The position numbers and the translations under genes are program-made. Under the pieces are notes generated by a model. The model searched no databases. It was not told the DNA's origin and worked only from the letters and a program-made list of their open reading frames with translations. Positions 18,481 through 27,133 of a DNA stretch of 64,000 nucleotides are shown in pieces. Source of the DNA: Opitutus sp. (GTDB lineage: Bacteria; Verrucomicrobiota; Verrucomicrobiia; Opitutales; Opitutaceae); NCBI GenBank assembly GCA_024707325.1, contig JANPZY010000001.1, positions 1-64,000 of the forward strand, read 5' to 3'. The first letter of the stretch is position 1; each line of letters opens with the position of its first letter.

Positions 18481-21123
18481 TCAGTTCGAATTGAAGATGA
18501 TCGGCACCGACACGCGGACGTTGATCGGGCGGCCATCGTGGCCGACCGCAGGTTTGAACTTCCAGCGCGAGACCGCGTCGATGCAGCGGCGCGCCAGCGA
18601 GCGATCGTTCGTGCCGCTCACGGTGATTTCCTTGAGCGAGCCGTCCCGCGTGACCACGAACGAGACCGTCACTTTGTCGTTGGTGAAGGAACCCGCCAGA
18701 TCCAGCGAAGGCGTTTCGATCGCCTGCGGAGCCGCCGCGATCTCGGACGAGGTCGCGATGCGATCCACCGAAAGCAGGCGCCCCTCGAGCTTCAGTTGTT
18801 CGCCGGCCACGACCACGCCGCTCACGCGCACGGGATCCCAGCCTTCGAGCGATAACTCATAACTCACTTCCTGCGGCCTGATCTCAGCGAGCGTCAGCGG
18901 CGTCTTGCCAATCGCGACGCCGTTCTGGCGAACCGTTGCTCCGCTCGGAGTGCTCGTGATCGAGATCGCGCCGCTCTTGAATTCCGCCGAAGCCTGCACC
19001 GAGCCCTGCTTCGTCACCGTAATCGTTTCCGAACGCGGCTCCCAACCCGGACGCGTAAACGTGAACAAGTAATCGCCCGGCATCACGTCATCGAAACGCG
19101 CCGGCGTGCGGCCCGAGCGCTCGACCCCGCCAAAGAGCTCGCCGGCCTTGCGCATCGTAAACTCAACGCCCTCGGGTGTGCTCGCCACCACGACGGTGCC
19201 GGTCAGGCGATCGAGCGCGATCAACCCAAGATCCGTCGTCTGCGTGCCTTTGATATCCGCGGTCCTCGTAACCGTCGCATAGCCCGGCATCGAGATTTCG
19301 ACGCTATGCAAACCAGGCTTCAGATCGTCCAACGAGAGGGGCGTGAGCTGCGGCGCACCACCATCGATCGAGACCTGAGCGCCACTCGGCGAGGTCGTGA
19401 CAATCAGGATACCAGGCGAATTCGCGATGCGCTCCGCCTCGATTTCCGCGGTAATCTGTTGACGCGTCTGCTCCGCCGCCTGTTTCCGGGCAAGAGCGAC
19501 CGCGGCTTCACGGGCGGCCTCGGCTTCACGCAGAATGCGCGCCGCCTCCTCCTTCGCCCGTTGCTCGATCTCCTGCGTGCGCGTGTGCGCGCTCTGCGCG
19601 AGCAGCGCCGCCTGCGCCTTCTCGAGTTCGGCGAGGCGCTTCGATTCCTGGGCGTCCAGGTAGAACTTGCCCGCGACCACCGCGGCAACCAGCGCCGCGC
19701 CGACACCAACAAACATGCCATAGCTGCGCGGCTTCTTCCCCGCCGGAATGGGCGCAGGCGCGGCCATTGCGGCGGAAACATTCACGGAACTGACACCGCG
19801 ACCGCCGCCACCGTTGGTCGGACCGGCCTTCACCACCGCACCGCCGGCTTTAACCTCCGCTTTGCTGGAACGCGTCGGAGGAGGTTGCAGATCGACCGGA
19901 CCGCGACCGCGCGGGCCGGAACCATTAAGCGCCACCGGAGCCGGATCAGTCCGCGTGACCGCGGCCGTCGCCAACGCGGGTTCGGCTTTGGCCGGCACTG
20001 CGGATTTCACCACCACCGCGGGGGCAGCCTGTTGTTTCGGCGCAACCACCGTTTTCTCGGCGAGCGCGACCGGCTGTGCGACGGTTACGGCCTCAGCGGC
20101 CGCAGCCACTTTCGGTTCGGCCGCTCCAGCACGCATCCACGCGGGATGCCATTCGCGACCTTGATGCGAAGCGAGGTGCAACACGCCCAGACTCTCAGCC
20201 GACACCGTCAGCGCCGGCTCGATCTGCAGCGACGCGCTCTTCAGCCACGCCGCCACATCGGGTTGCCAGACACCCAATCCTGCCGCCGCCGCGGTCTCGC
20301 GCACGAGCCAGGATTGATACGAGAGCGTGCCCGTGCAGGTAAGCTCGAGCGGACCTCCGCTCAACAAACCGGAAACCGACGCCTTCAACGCAGGCGCAAT
20401 CTCGGCCGCTACTTTTGGTCCCGCCTCGGTGAAGTCGTAAGTTTCATTATAGAACAAACGCGCCGCCGCGCCCTTGAACTTCAGGCCGAGCGCAGCCTGC
20501 ACCGCGGCGAAAATCGCCTCAAATCCAACCGGGCACGTCACCACCGCATCGACGCCACGCGACGTGATCAAAAACAGATGCGAACGTTCCGCCGCGAGAT
20601 CCCAGACCAGCGTCCGACCACGCCCTGCCCAGCGCAGCCCCGACGCCACGGCCCCCACCCGGCCGAGTGTCGCGCTTTCGAGGCGCGTCGATTCGATTCC
20701 GCGCTCCTTCAGCGCCGCCGCCGCATCGAGCAATGCATCGGCTGACGTGACGCCCGCGATCCAGCGCGTGCTGCCCTTCGTTGCGAGCGCCGCGCCGTCC
20801 TCCACCTGGCAATGAACGAACTCGAGCGGCGCCGCCAACCCGTGCGGCAATCCGCTTACGAACTGCCGCACCGCCTCGCCACCGCGGTGCTTGTTCGCCT
20901 CGTCACTCGAGGAAACATGCCAGAACGCCGATGCCGGCGTCACCGCCGTCACGGCGCGCCACGCCGCGCCGGCGGCGAGTCCGCCGAGCACTTCCTCGAC
21001 GAGCGGCTTCTGCTCCAGCGCGCACTCGCGCAGAAATTCGACTTTGTTGGCTGACACACGGGCTGCACGCAGTGTCTGCCGCGTGAGCTCGAGGTAGTAT
21101 TGTTTTTCGGGTGCGGATGGCAT
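18481..21123 (-). CDS. Actin-like/one-TM/triple-PEGA/TonB fusion protein
   Basis: This is an 880-residue membrane protein. Residues 1 to about 320 resemble the PilM-type actin fold in pattern (LVWDLAAERSHLFLITSRG and VTCPVGFEAIFAAVQAALGL). An Ala/Pro/Lys-rich linker follows to about 460. One membrane segment lies at about 465-487 (SYGMFVGVGAALVAAVVAGK), then a helical stalk rich in Ala/Glu. Three PEGA repeats begin near 571 (ILIVTTSPSGAQVSIDGG), 643 (TVVVASTPEGVEF) and 718 (AISITSTPSGATVRQNGVAI). A TonB C-terminal domain closes the protein from about 812 (KVTVSFVVTRDGSLKEITVS, CIDAVSRWKFKPAVG). With the N-terminus in the cytoplasm, PEGA and TonB would be periplasmic. It starts 15 bases after the coiled-coil gene and is probably translated with it. 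The N-terminal fold assignment is tentative; PEGA and TonB are clear. Confidence 0.8.
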   Translation of the reverse strand: MPSAPEKQYYLELTRQTLRAARVSANKVEFLRECALEQKPLVEEVLGGLAAGAAWRAVTAVTPASAFWHVSSSDEANKHRGGEAVRQFVSGLPHGLAAPLEFVHCQVEDGAALATKGSTRWIAGVTSADALLDAAAALKERGIESTRLESATLGRVGAVASGLRWAGRGRTLVWDLAAERSHLFLITSRGVDAVVTCPVGFEAIFAAVQAALGLKFKGAAARLFYNETYDFTEAGPKVAAEIAPALKASVSGLLSGGPLELTCTGTLSYQSWLVRETAAAAGLGVWQPDVAAWLKSASLQIEPALTVSAESLGVLHLASHQGREWHPAWMRAGAAEPKVAAAAEAVTVAQPVALAEKTVVAPKQQAAPAVVVKSAVPAKAEPALATAAVTRTDPAPVALNGSGPRGRGPVDLQPPPTRSSKAEVKAGGAVVKAGPTNGGGGRGVSSVNVSAAMAAPAPIPAGKKPRSYGMFVGVGAALVAAVVAGKFYLDAQESKRLAELEKAQAALLAQSAHTRTQEIEQRAKEEAARILREAEAAREAAVALARKQAAEQTRQQITAEIEAERIANSPGILIVTTSPSGAQVSIDGGAPQLTPLSLDDLKPGLHSVEISMPGYATVTRTADIKGTQTTDLGLIALDRLTGTVVVASTPEGVEFTMRKAGELFGGVERSGRTPARFDDVMPGDYLFTFTRPGWEPRSETITVTKQGSVQASAEFKSGAISITSTPSGATVRQNGVAIGKTPLTLAEIRPQEVSYELSLEGWDPVRVSGVVVAGEQLKLEGRLLSVDRIATSSEIAAAPQAIETPSLDLAGSFTNDKVTVSFVVTRDGSLKEITVSGTNDRSLARRCIDAVSRWKFKPAVGHDGRPINVRVSVPIIFNSN

Positions 21124-21138
21124 GGTGGTAAGAATCGA

Positions 21139-23271
21139 TTACTCGGCGTTGAGCAGGGTTTTCATGCTCTCCTGGAACTGACGGCGGCGCTCCTCGAACG
21201 CCCGGACCTTTTCGGCCAACGCGGCCGCTTGCGCTTCGGCCTCGGTGCGCTCGGCATCGAACGCCGCGCGTTCGTTGCTCAACGCGCGCGCCTGCTGGCG
21301 CACGGCATCCGCCTCCTTCGCGATCTTGCTGCGCTCGGTCGCCAGCGCGGCCTCCTGTTCGGACAGCGTCACGCCCAACTGCTCCAACTCGCCGCGCTGG
21401 GCCGCGAGTTCGGCACGCTCGCGCTGCGCGGCGGCGGTTTCGCTCTTTGCGCGCGCAACCTCCTCGTCGAGCTCCCGGTCGCGTTTCGCGATCGCCGACT
21501 GGCTCGCCTGCAGTTTCTGCATCGCGTCGGCCAGCTCGCTCTCCGCTGCGGTGCACTCGGCTTCACGCTTCAAAAACTCCGCCGACTTCTTCTGGAAATC
21601 CTCCAGCGTTTTGGCGACCTCGGCTCGGGCTGACACCAACGTCGCACGATCGCGCTCGAGCTGCTGGCGCGTGGTCGTCAGTTCCTCGTCCGCCGCCGCG
21701 AGTTCGGCCTCGCGCTTGGCCAGTTCGCTTTCGCGCCGCGCCAACTCGGCCGCGCGGTTGTCCTCTTCGCGACGAGTCGCCTCCAACGCAGCCTTCTCTG
21801 CTGCGAGTTTGTTCTGATGCTGCGCGAGCGTCTGACGCTCGACTTCGAGTTCCTCCTGCGCGCCCGCGACGTCCTTCGCCGCTGCTTCGCGCTGGTCGAC
21901 TTCCTTCTCTCGTCGGGCCAGTTCGGCGGTCTGTTGGGAGAGTGCAGCTCGGAGCGCCGTCAGTTCGTCGTCGGCGGCAGCGAGCTCGGCCTCGCGCTTC
22001 GTCAGTTCGGCCAGGCGCCGGCTCACTTCACTCGCGCGTTTCTCCTCTTCGCGTCGCAGCGCGTCGATCTGTGCGCGTTCCTCGGCAACTTTTTTAACCT
22101 CTTGAGCGAGTGCCTGGCGTTCGGCCTCGAGCTGCTCCTGCGCGGCGTTGAGGTCTTTCGCCGCGGCCTCTCGGGCGGCGAGCGTCTTTTCACGCTGGCG
22201 AAGTTCGTCGGCCTGTTTCGCGAGACCGTTTTTGACAGTGGCAAGCTCCTCGTCCGTGGCGGCGAGTTCCGCTTCGCGTTTGGCCAGTTCATTGGAGCGA
22301 CGAGTGAGTTCTGTCTCACGCTGCGCCAAGGCAGCCTGAGCGACCTTCAGTTCGTCGGCGGAGCCGGCGCTGGCCTGCAGCTTCACCTGCTCGGCCTCGA
22401 GTGCCGCCCGTTGATCTTCGAGTTCGGCGAGCGCGGCCTCCTGCGTTTTCTGGGCAGCGGCGAGTTTCTTTTCGCGTTGGTCGAGTTCCGCACGAATGCC
22501 CTCGAGGCGCTTCAACTCCGCGCGTGCTTGCGCGACCTCCGCTTCCGCTTCGGCCATCGCTTCGCTCTCGGCTTTCAACTGCGATTCCCGCTCGCCGAGT
22601 TCCTTTTGCCGGCGCTCGAGTTCCTGCGTCCTCGCATCGGCGGCCGCGAGTTGGGATTGGAGATCCGCCAGCGCGCTCTCCGCGAGCACGCGCGAGGCCA
22701 GCGCTTCATCACGGCTCCGCTCCGCCGCGGCGAGCGCATCGGCTTTCATGCGCACGTCCACCGAGAGGCGATCGCGTTCCGCGCGGAGGGCCGCGAGCGA
22801 CGCTTCGCCCGTCCCGCTTGAGCGCGTGCGTTTTCCGTCGGGGCTCAGTTCCTCGACGAGGAACTCCGCGATCTGCAGCCAGCGAGCCGAACTGATCTCC
22901 GGCGTGTGCCCGTTGAACTGCGCCTTGATCAACTCGACCGAGCGCGAATGCAGCGCGGTGAAATCCACCGGCGGATGGAAAATATCGTTCACGCCGTGGC
23001 GGATCGCCTCCACCACGCGATCGAGCTCGAGTTGCGGACACAGCAGCAACGCCGGCGCGCTTTGATGCTGACGCAGCCGGTCCATAAACAAGAACGGCTC
23101 GTCCGGATGCGCGCGCGCATCGTTTACTACAAGGTGAAAGACCTCGCTCTCCAGCACGTCCTCTACATCCGCGGTGCCATCGAGCGGCCTCATATAAAGA
23201 CCACGCGGCGAGACCACGAAGGCCTTGGCCCGAAGTTCACGGGGGCCGGACTTCACGAGCAGAATCTTCAC
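21139..23271 (-). CDS. Receiver-like domain with long repeat-built coiled coil
   Basis: This is a protein of about 710 residues. The N-terminal 115 residues look like a degenerate receiver or receiver-like domain (KILLVKSGPRELRAKAFVV, VFHLVVNDARAHPDEPFL, ALLLCPQLELDRVVEAIRHG). From about residue 165 to the end it is one unbroken coiled coil rich in E, A, R, K. Within it, a 94-residue unit recurs: two full copies starting KREAELAATDEEL and KREAELAAADDEL and the beginning of a third, KREAELAAADEEL. The GTG at 23271 is taken as start because KILLV is the usual first strand of a receiver; an ATG at 23430 would add about 53 poorly conserved residues. No membrane segment or signal is seen. It is probably cytoplasmic and paired with the downstream PEGA-TonB protein. 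Confidence 0.75.
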   Translation of the reverse strand: MKILLVKSGPRELRAKAFVVSPRGLYMRPLDGTADVEDVLESEVFHLVVNDARAHPDEPFLFMDRLRQHQSAPALLLCPQLELDRVVEAIRHGVNDIFHPPVDFTALHSRSVELIKAQFNGHTPEISSARWLQIAEFLVEELSPDGKRTRSSGTGEASLAALRAERDRLSVDVRMKADALAAAERSRDEALASRVLAESALADLQSQLAAADARTQELERRQKELGERESQLKAESEAMAEAEAEVAQARAELKRLEGIRAELDQREKKLAAAQKTQEAALAELEDQRAALEAEQVKLQASAGSADELKVAQAALAQRETELTRRSNELAKREAELAATDEELATVKNGLAKQADELRQREKTLAAREAAAKDLNAAQEQLEAERQALAQEVKKVAEERAQIDALRREEEKRASEVSRRLAELTKREAELAAADDELTALRAALSQQTAELARREKEVDQREAAAKDVAGAQEELEVERQTLAQHQNKLAAEKAALEATRREEDNRAAELARRESELAKREAELAAADEELTTTRQQLERDRATLVSARAEVAKTLEDFQKKSAEFLKREAECTAAESELADAMQKLQASQSAIAKRDRELDEEVARAKSETAAAQRERAELAAQRGELEQLGVTLSEQEAALATERSKIAKEADAVRQQARALSNERAAFDAERTEAEAQAAALAEKVRAFEERRRQFQESMKTLLNAE

Positions 23272-23621
23272 CGAGACGTCGGTGCGACTCGCGACCTTTG
23301 GAAAAGCTGGAGAGCGCAAAGGGGAATTTAGAAAGCCGAACGCTGGAGGCGCCCGAAGTTGGAAGGACTGTAAGAGGCGTCGCAGAGGCATCACCAAAAA
23401 TGCTCTGGAACAGCATCTTTTGACCAACATTTTTCAGATGCGTTCGCCGTCCGCTTTTAACAAAAGTGTAAAATCCCCCTAAATCATCCACTCCTGCTTG
23501 TTCATTGGGGGCGCACCAGCCCGGCGTTATCCGCTCACTGCTGAGCATCGGGGAAATATTCTCCCCACCCTACTTTTAATCTTACGCAGGAGCCTCCCTT
23601 CATGGGAAGCCGCACCCTATA
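23272..23621. other. Intergenic region upstream of the coiled-coil gene
   Basis: These 350 bases lie between two minus-strand genes. They hold an AT-rich stretch near 23,450-23,480, likely containing the promoter for the coiled-coil gene, and the palindrome GGGGAAATATTCTCCCC near 23,549, possibly a weak terminator for the gene to its right. If the upstream ATG at 23430 is the true start, part of this is coding. Confidence 0.5.
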
Positions 23622-24239
23622 TTATTCCTCGGAGGTGCTGCGCGGAAGACGCTGCAGACTCTCCAGATCGTCCATTTCCATACGACGGCGGAGATCTTCA
23701 TCCTGCTCATATAGCACGGAAGCTTCCGCATTGTTCGGATTCCAGCCGCCCAGCGGATTGGCGACCAACGCCGCCACGGCAGCGAGACGACCAAGCGTTT
23801 TCTGATACCCCGGGTTCAGATATCTCTCCTTCGCCAGCTCACGCCGACCGTAGCGGGTGAGGAGTTCGTGCTCGGGAATCCGCACGCGGTCCTCCTCCAC
23901 CTGAAGTTTCGGCAGGAGCAAAATGCCTTCCGTCGTGCCGATCGCGCCGAGCCGTTTCGCTTCGAGCTTAGCTTTATCCTCAGCCTCGGCCTTCTCGCGA
24001 TAACCCGGATCGAAGGAAAATCCCAATCGGCCCGACGCGTTCTCCTCGGCCGCGTCCGCCTTCGGTTCGACGACTTCCGTCGCGTCGGGTGCAGGCTGCT
24101 CGGACTTCGCCTCGCTCGCCTCCTCGGCCCAAGCCGCGGTCGCGCCGGACAAAATCAACAGCAGTCGAATCGAGACACCCCGTCCTCGCGCACTGCTCGC
24201 AATGCGCCCGGTCCGTTGGGATGAAAGTGCGATACGCAA
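23622..24239 (-). CDS. Small exported protein of unknown function
   Basis: The confident part is a hydrophobic export signal (IRLLLILSGATAAWA, cut before EE) followed by about 155 residues. An acidic Pro/Ala/Glu-rich segment leads to GRLGFSFDPGYREKAEAEDK, LLLPKLQVEEDRVRIPEHEL, then RLAAVAALVANPLGGWNPNN and an acidic tail. The start is uncertain: no ATG or GTG lies close to the signal in frame, and TTG at 24239 (MRIALSSQRTGR...) gives a long basic n-region, so it is used here. It is not recognised. It lies between parE and the coiled-coil gene on the same strand and is preceded by repeat-rich DNA. Confidence 0.6.
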   Translation of the reverse strand: MRIALSSQRTGRIASSARGRGVSIRLLLILSGATAAWAEEASEAKSEQPAPDATEVVEPKADAAEENASGRLGFSFDPGYREKAEAEDKAKLEAKRLGAIGTTEGILLLPKLQVEEDRVRIPEHELLTRYGRRELAKERYLNPGYQKTLGRLAAVAALVANPLGGWNPNNAEASVLYEQDEDLRRRMEMDDLESLQRLPRSTSEE

Positions 24240-24472
24240 CGTGGACAAAACGGGATGCGCGAAATGGACCAGAAACCAGGCGCGGCGTCCACTCTTGCAA
24301 ACACGCGACAGTTGAGCGGACGCGCGTCTCTCCGAGGAAGCGCAGCGCGGACGCGAGCCGCGAATCATGTCATATGACACCGCGCAGGTGGAAGCGCACC
24401 GCGCCGCGGGGACGTCGCAAAAGGTGGAACCCGACGTCGTCGTCGGGCTTTTGGGAGATGCGCCATCGCAAC

Positions 24473-24499
24473 AGCCCGGCGAGGACGCCGGGCTCCACC
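24473..24499. repeat. GC-rich hairpin repeat, copy 1
   Basis: AGCCCGGCGAGGACGCCGGG (continuing CT) is a near-perfect palindrome. The same sequence in the opposite orientation is at 52,499-52,524, in both cases close to a 93-94 bp inverted-repeat element. Confidence 0.75.
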
Positions 24500-24598
24500 G
24501 ACACAAACTCCGCCGACATAATGATGAGACGCGACGCCCTCATCGCGTCGAAGCGCTCCACCGCGGCGAGAGCGCCGCGACTCCATTTTTCGGCCGCA

Positions 24599-24692
24599 GT
24601 CATTCTGAGCGGAGCGGCAAATCCAGCTCTCGCTTCGAAGCCCTCGGACACCGCGAACGTCCAACTGGATTCTTCGCTGCGCTCAGAATGAC
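24599..24692. repeat. 94-bp inverted-repeat element, copy 1
   Basis: The ends are GTCATTCTGAGC and GCTCAGAATGAC, each extending inward through AGCG-rich sequence (GGATTCTTCGCTGC on the right arm). The left arm has diverged (GGAGCGGCAAATCC). Length matches copies at 52,390 (93 bp) and 54,396 (94 bp). The interior has no coding potential. It resembles a non-autonomous mobile or REP-like palindromic element. Confidence 0.85.
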
Positions 24693-24727
24693 AGCAGGAA
24701 AGTGAAGCTCCCGCTGCCCTTCGATCG

Positions 24728-24799
24728 CTTTTCGCGATTACGTCCTTCCGCGTTTCAGCGATTCCGCGATTTCGCGCCCGCTTCCGTGCTTCCGCGCTT
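24728..24799. repeat. TTCCGCG-type short-repeat cluster
   Basis: TTTTCGCGATTACG, CTTCCGCGTTTC, GATTCCGCGATTTC and CTTCCGTGCTTCCGCGC follow one another. The complementary CGCGGAAnCACGGAAG style recurs at 26,929-27,115 and 46,033-46,107. Confidence 0.65.
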
Positions 24800-24853
24800 G
24801 TCCAAGTCAGGACGCGGCGCGCACTCCGCTGAAACAAAGTCCTGACCTTGGCG

Positions 24854-25007
24854 CGACCGTGTGCGAACCTGCACTCGACCATGTCCGCACCGCCACGCGA
24901 CGATGTTCGCACTTTGTCGCGACCATGTTCGCACCGTGGCTCGACCGTGGGCGGACTTCGGCTCGACGTGGTGCGCACGGCGTCCCGACTCGAGCCGAGT
25001 TGTGGCG
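24854..25007. repeat. 22-bp-period tandem array 1 (7 units), at parE 3' end
   Basis: There are seven contiguous 22-base units, each opening CGAC and centred on a TGTNCGCAC-like core (for example CGACCATGTCCGCACC, CGACCATGTTCGCACC), degrading towards the last unit. The array ends four bases from the parE stop codon. No unique spacers are present. See the companion arrays at 32,501, 41,232, 52,125 and 61,646. Confidence 0.9.
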
Positions 25008-25011
25008 CGGC

Positions 25012-26853
25012 TCAGACTTCGACGAGGTCTTTTTCGACCTTCAGGTTCTCGATGATGAAGTCCTGACGCTGGGGCGTGTTCTTGCCCATGTAGAAACCGA
25101 GAAGCTCGTCGCTGTTGTGCAGGTGAGCGAGCGTCACGGGTTCGAGGCGAATGTTTTCGCCGATGAAGTCCTTGAACTCGCCGGCGGAAATTTCGCCCAA
25201 GCCTTTGAAGCGGGTGATCTCGTGGCTGGCGCCGAGTTGCTTGATGGCGGCCTGCTTCTCCTGCTCGTCGTAGCAATAGATCGTCTTCTTCTTGTTTCGC
25301 ACGCGGAAGAGCGGCGTCTCGAGAATGAAGAGGTGATTGTTGCGGATGAGGTCGGGGAAGAACTGCAGGAAAAACGAAATGAGCAGCAGGCGGATGTGCA
25401 TGCCGTCGACGTCGGCGTCGGTGGCGATGACGATCTTGTTGTAGCGCAGACCGTCCATGCCCTCCTCGACGTTGAGCGCGGACTGGAGGAGGTGAAACTC
25501 CTCGTTCTCGTAGATGACTTTCTTCGAGAGGCCGTAGGTGTTGAGCGGTTTGCCCTTCAACGCGAAGACGGCCTGCGTCTGCACATCGCGCGTGGCGGTG
25601 AGCGAGCCGGCAGCGGAATCGCCCTCGACGATGAACAGCGTGCTCTCTTCGGCGCGGTCACCGCGCTCGCCGAGATGCTGGCGGCAATCGCGGAGCTTGC
25701 GGTTGTGGAGCGAGGCTTTCTTCGCGCGCTCGCGGGCGAGATTGCGGATGCCGGCGAGTTCCTTGCGCTCGAGTTCACTGGCCTCGATTTTGCGCTTCAG
25801 GATCTCAGCGGTCTCCTTGTTGCGGTGGAGATGGCCGTCGAGCGCCTGCTGGATGAATTTGCCGACGAACTCCTTCAGCGTGGGGCCGTCGGGACCGACG
25901 CTGGTGGAGCCGAGTTTGGTTTTCGTCTGCGATTCGAAAACGGGCTCCATCACGCGCACGGCGACTGCGGCATCGATCGACTGGCGGATGTCGGCGGCGT
26001 CGTAGTCGCGCTTGAAAAAGTTGCGGACGGTGTCGACGAGCGCCTCGCGAAACGCGGCGAGGTGCGTGCCGCCCATCGTGGTGTGCTGGCCGTTGACGAA
26101 GGAGAAATATTCTTCGCCGTAGTGCGCGCCGTGCGTGAACGCGACTTCGATGTCGTCGCCCTCGAGGTGGATGATCGGATAGAGAGGTTCGCCGGCGAGG
26201 TTCTTCTGGAGAAGATCCTTGAGACCGTTTTCCGACTTAAAGGATTTGCCGTTGAGCGTGAGCGTGAGGCCGCGGTTGAGGAAGGCGTAGTTCCACAGCA
26301 TGTCCTCGACGAACTCGGTGCGGAACTTGAAGTCCTTGCCGAAGAGCGCCTCGTCGGGCGTGAACTCGATCAGCGTGCCATTGCGCTCGGTGGTCTTGGT
26401 GACCTTGTGATCCTTCTTGAGTTTGCCCGCGGCGAATTCGACGAGCTTCGTCTCACCCTCGCGAAAAGCCTGCGCGCGATACTCGAACGAGAGCGCGTTG
26501 ACGGCTTTCTGACCGACACCGTTGAGGCCGACGGATTTCTGGAACGTCTCGCTGTCGTATTTCGCGCCGGTGTTGATGATCGAAACGCAGTCCACGAGTT
26601 TTCCGAGCGGAATGCCGCGACCGTAGTCACGCACGCGGACGGTGCGCTCGTTCAGCTCGATCTCGATCTTGCGGCCGTAACCCATCGTGAACTCGTCGAT
26701 CGAGTTATCGATCGTTTCCTTCAGCAGCACGTAGATGCCGTCCTCCGCGTGGGCGCCGTTGCCGAGGCGGCCGATATACATGCCGGGGCGCAGGCGGATG
26801 TGCTCGAGGGAGGAGAGGGTCTTGATGCTCGCTTCGGTGTAAGCTTTGGCCAT
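25012..26853 (-). CDS. parE: DNA topoisomerase IV subunit B
   Basis: This is the ATPase subunit of topoisomerase IV, 613 residues. The GHKL ATP site is seen in [29 protein letters not shown] and [16 protein letters not shown]. The TOPRIM domain carries [10 protein letters not shown] and [15 protein letters not shown]. The C-terminal [14 protein letters not shown] is the family's closing motif. Length is normal for ParE without GyrB insertions. The ATG at 26853 lacks a Shine-Dalgarno site, like most starts in this part of the window. The stop is next to the 22-bp array. Its partner parC lies downstream on the same strand. Confidence 0.95.
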   Translation of the reverse strand: MAKAYTEASIKTLSSLEHIRLRPGMYIGRLGNGAHAEDGIYVLLKETIDNSIDEFTMGYGRKIEIELNERTVRVRDYGRGIPLGKLVDCVSIINTGAKYDSETFQKSVGLNGVGQKAVNALSFEYRAQAFREGETKLVEFAAGKLKKDHKVTKTTERNGTLIEFTPDEALFGKDFKFRTEFVEDMLWNYAFLNRGLTLTLNGKSFKSENGLKDLLQKNLAGEPLYPIIHLEGDDIEVAFTHGAHYGEEYFSFVNGQHTTMGGTHLAAFREALVDTVRNFFKRDYDAADIRQSIDAAVAVRVMEPVFESQTKTKLGSTSVGPDGPTLKEFVGKFIQQALDGHLHRNKETAEILKRKIEASELERKELAGIRNLARERAKKASLHNRKLRDCRQHLGERGDRAEESTLFIVEGDSAAGSLTATRDVQTQAVFALKGKPLNTYGLSKKVIYENEEFHLLQSALNVEEGMDGLRYNKIVIATDADVDGMHIRLLLISFFLQFFPDLIRNNHLFILETPLFRVRNKKKTIYCYDEQEKQAAIKQLGASHEITRFKGLGEISAGEFKDFIGENIRLEPVTLAHLHNSDELLGFYMGKNTPQRQDFIIENLKVEKDLVEV

Positions 26854-26928
26854 GGGTGCGTGGACGTAGGTGCTACGGTTTCGCGCGCGCCGTGACTGAC
26901 AAGCGCAAAGACGCGATCGCGAAAAAGC

Positions 26929-27115
26929 GAATCACGGAAACACGGAAGCACGGAGGAGACTGAAGATAATCGCGGAGGCGCGGAAGGGCGGAAACGCGGA
27001 ATCCGCGAATGCATTGCCCTCCCGAATCGGAACCGAGGCGCTTTCTCCGCGCTTTCAGCTCCTCCGCGTTTCCGCGGTTCGGATCGATTCTTTCCGTGCT
27101 TCCGTGATCGGCTCG
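26929..27115. repeat. CACGGAAG/CGCGGAAA repeat forming a large imperfect inverted repeat
   Basis: The left arm reads AATCACGGAAACACGGAAGC and then GCGGAGGCGCGGAAGG, GCGGAAACGCGG. The right arm is its approximate reverse complement (CTCCGCGTTTCCGCGG, TTCCGTGCTTCCGTGATC). It fills most of the 280 bases between parE and the CoA-transferase gene, which otherwise hold only the parE promoter. It is of the type common in planctomycete and verrucomicrobial intergenic DNA. Confidence 0.7.
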
Positions 27116-27133
27116 TGTGCGTCTCCGTGATTC

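Larger units (their letters stand above)
24240..25011. other. Gene-free, repeat-packed interval upstream of the exported-protein gene
   Basis: I see no credible gene in these 770 bases. They hold, in order, a GC hairpin, a 94-bp inverted-repeat element, a run of TTCCGCG-type repeats and a seven-unit 22-bp tandem array, each listed separately. Open frames across it are made of repeat sequence. A promoter for the exported-protein gene should lie near 24,240-24,400. Confidence 0.7.

Noticed and set aside
18424..21086. Plus-strand Arg-rich proteins opposite the PEGA-TonB gene
   Set aside because: They are antisense shadows of a gene with clear PEGA and TonB domains.
24859..26895. A 678-residue plus-strand gene opposite parE
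   Set aside because: It is antisense to parE, runs through the 22-bp array, and has no recognisable domain.
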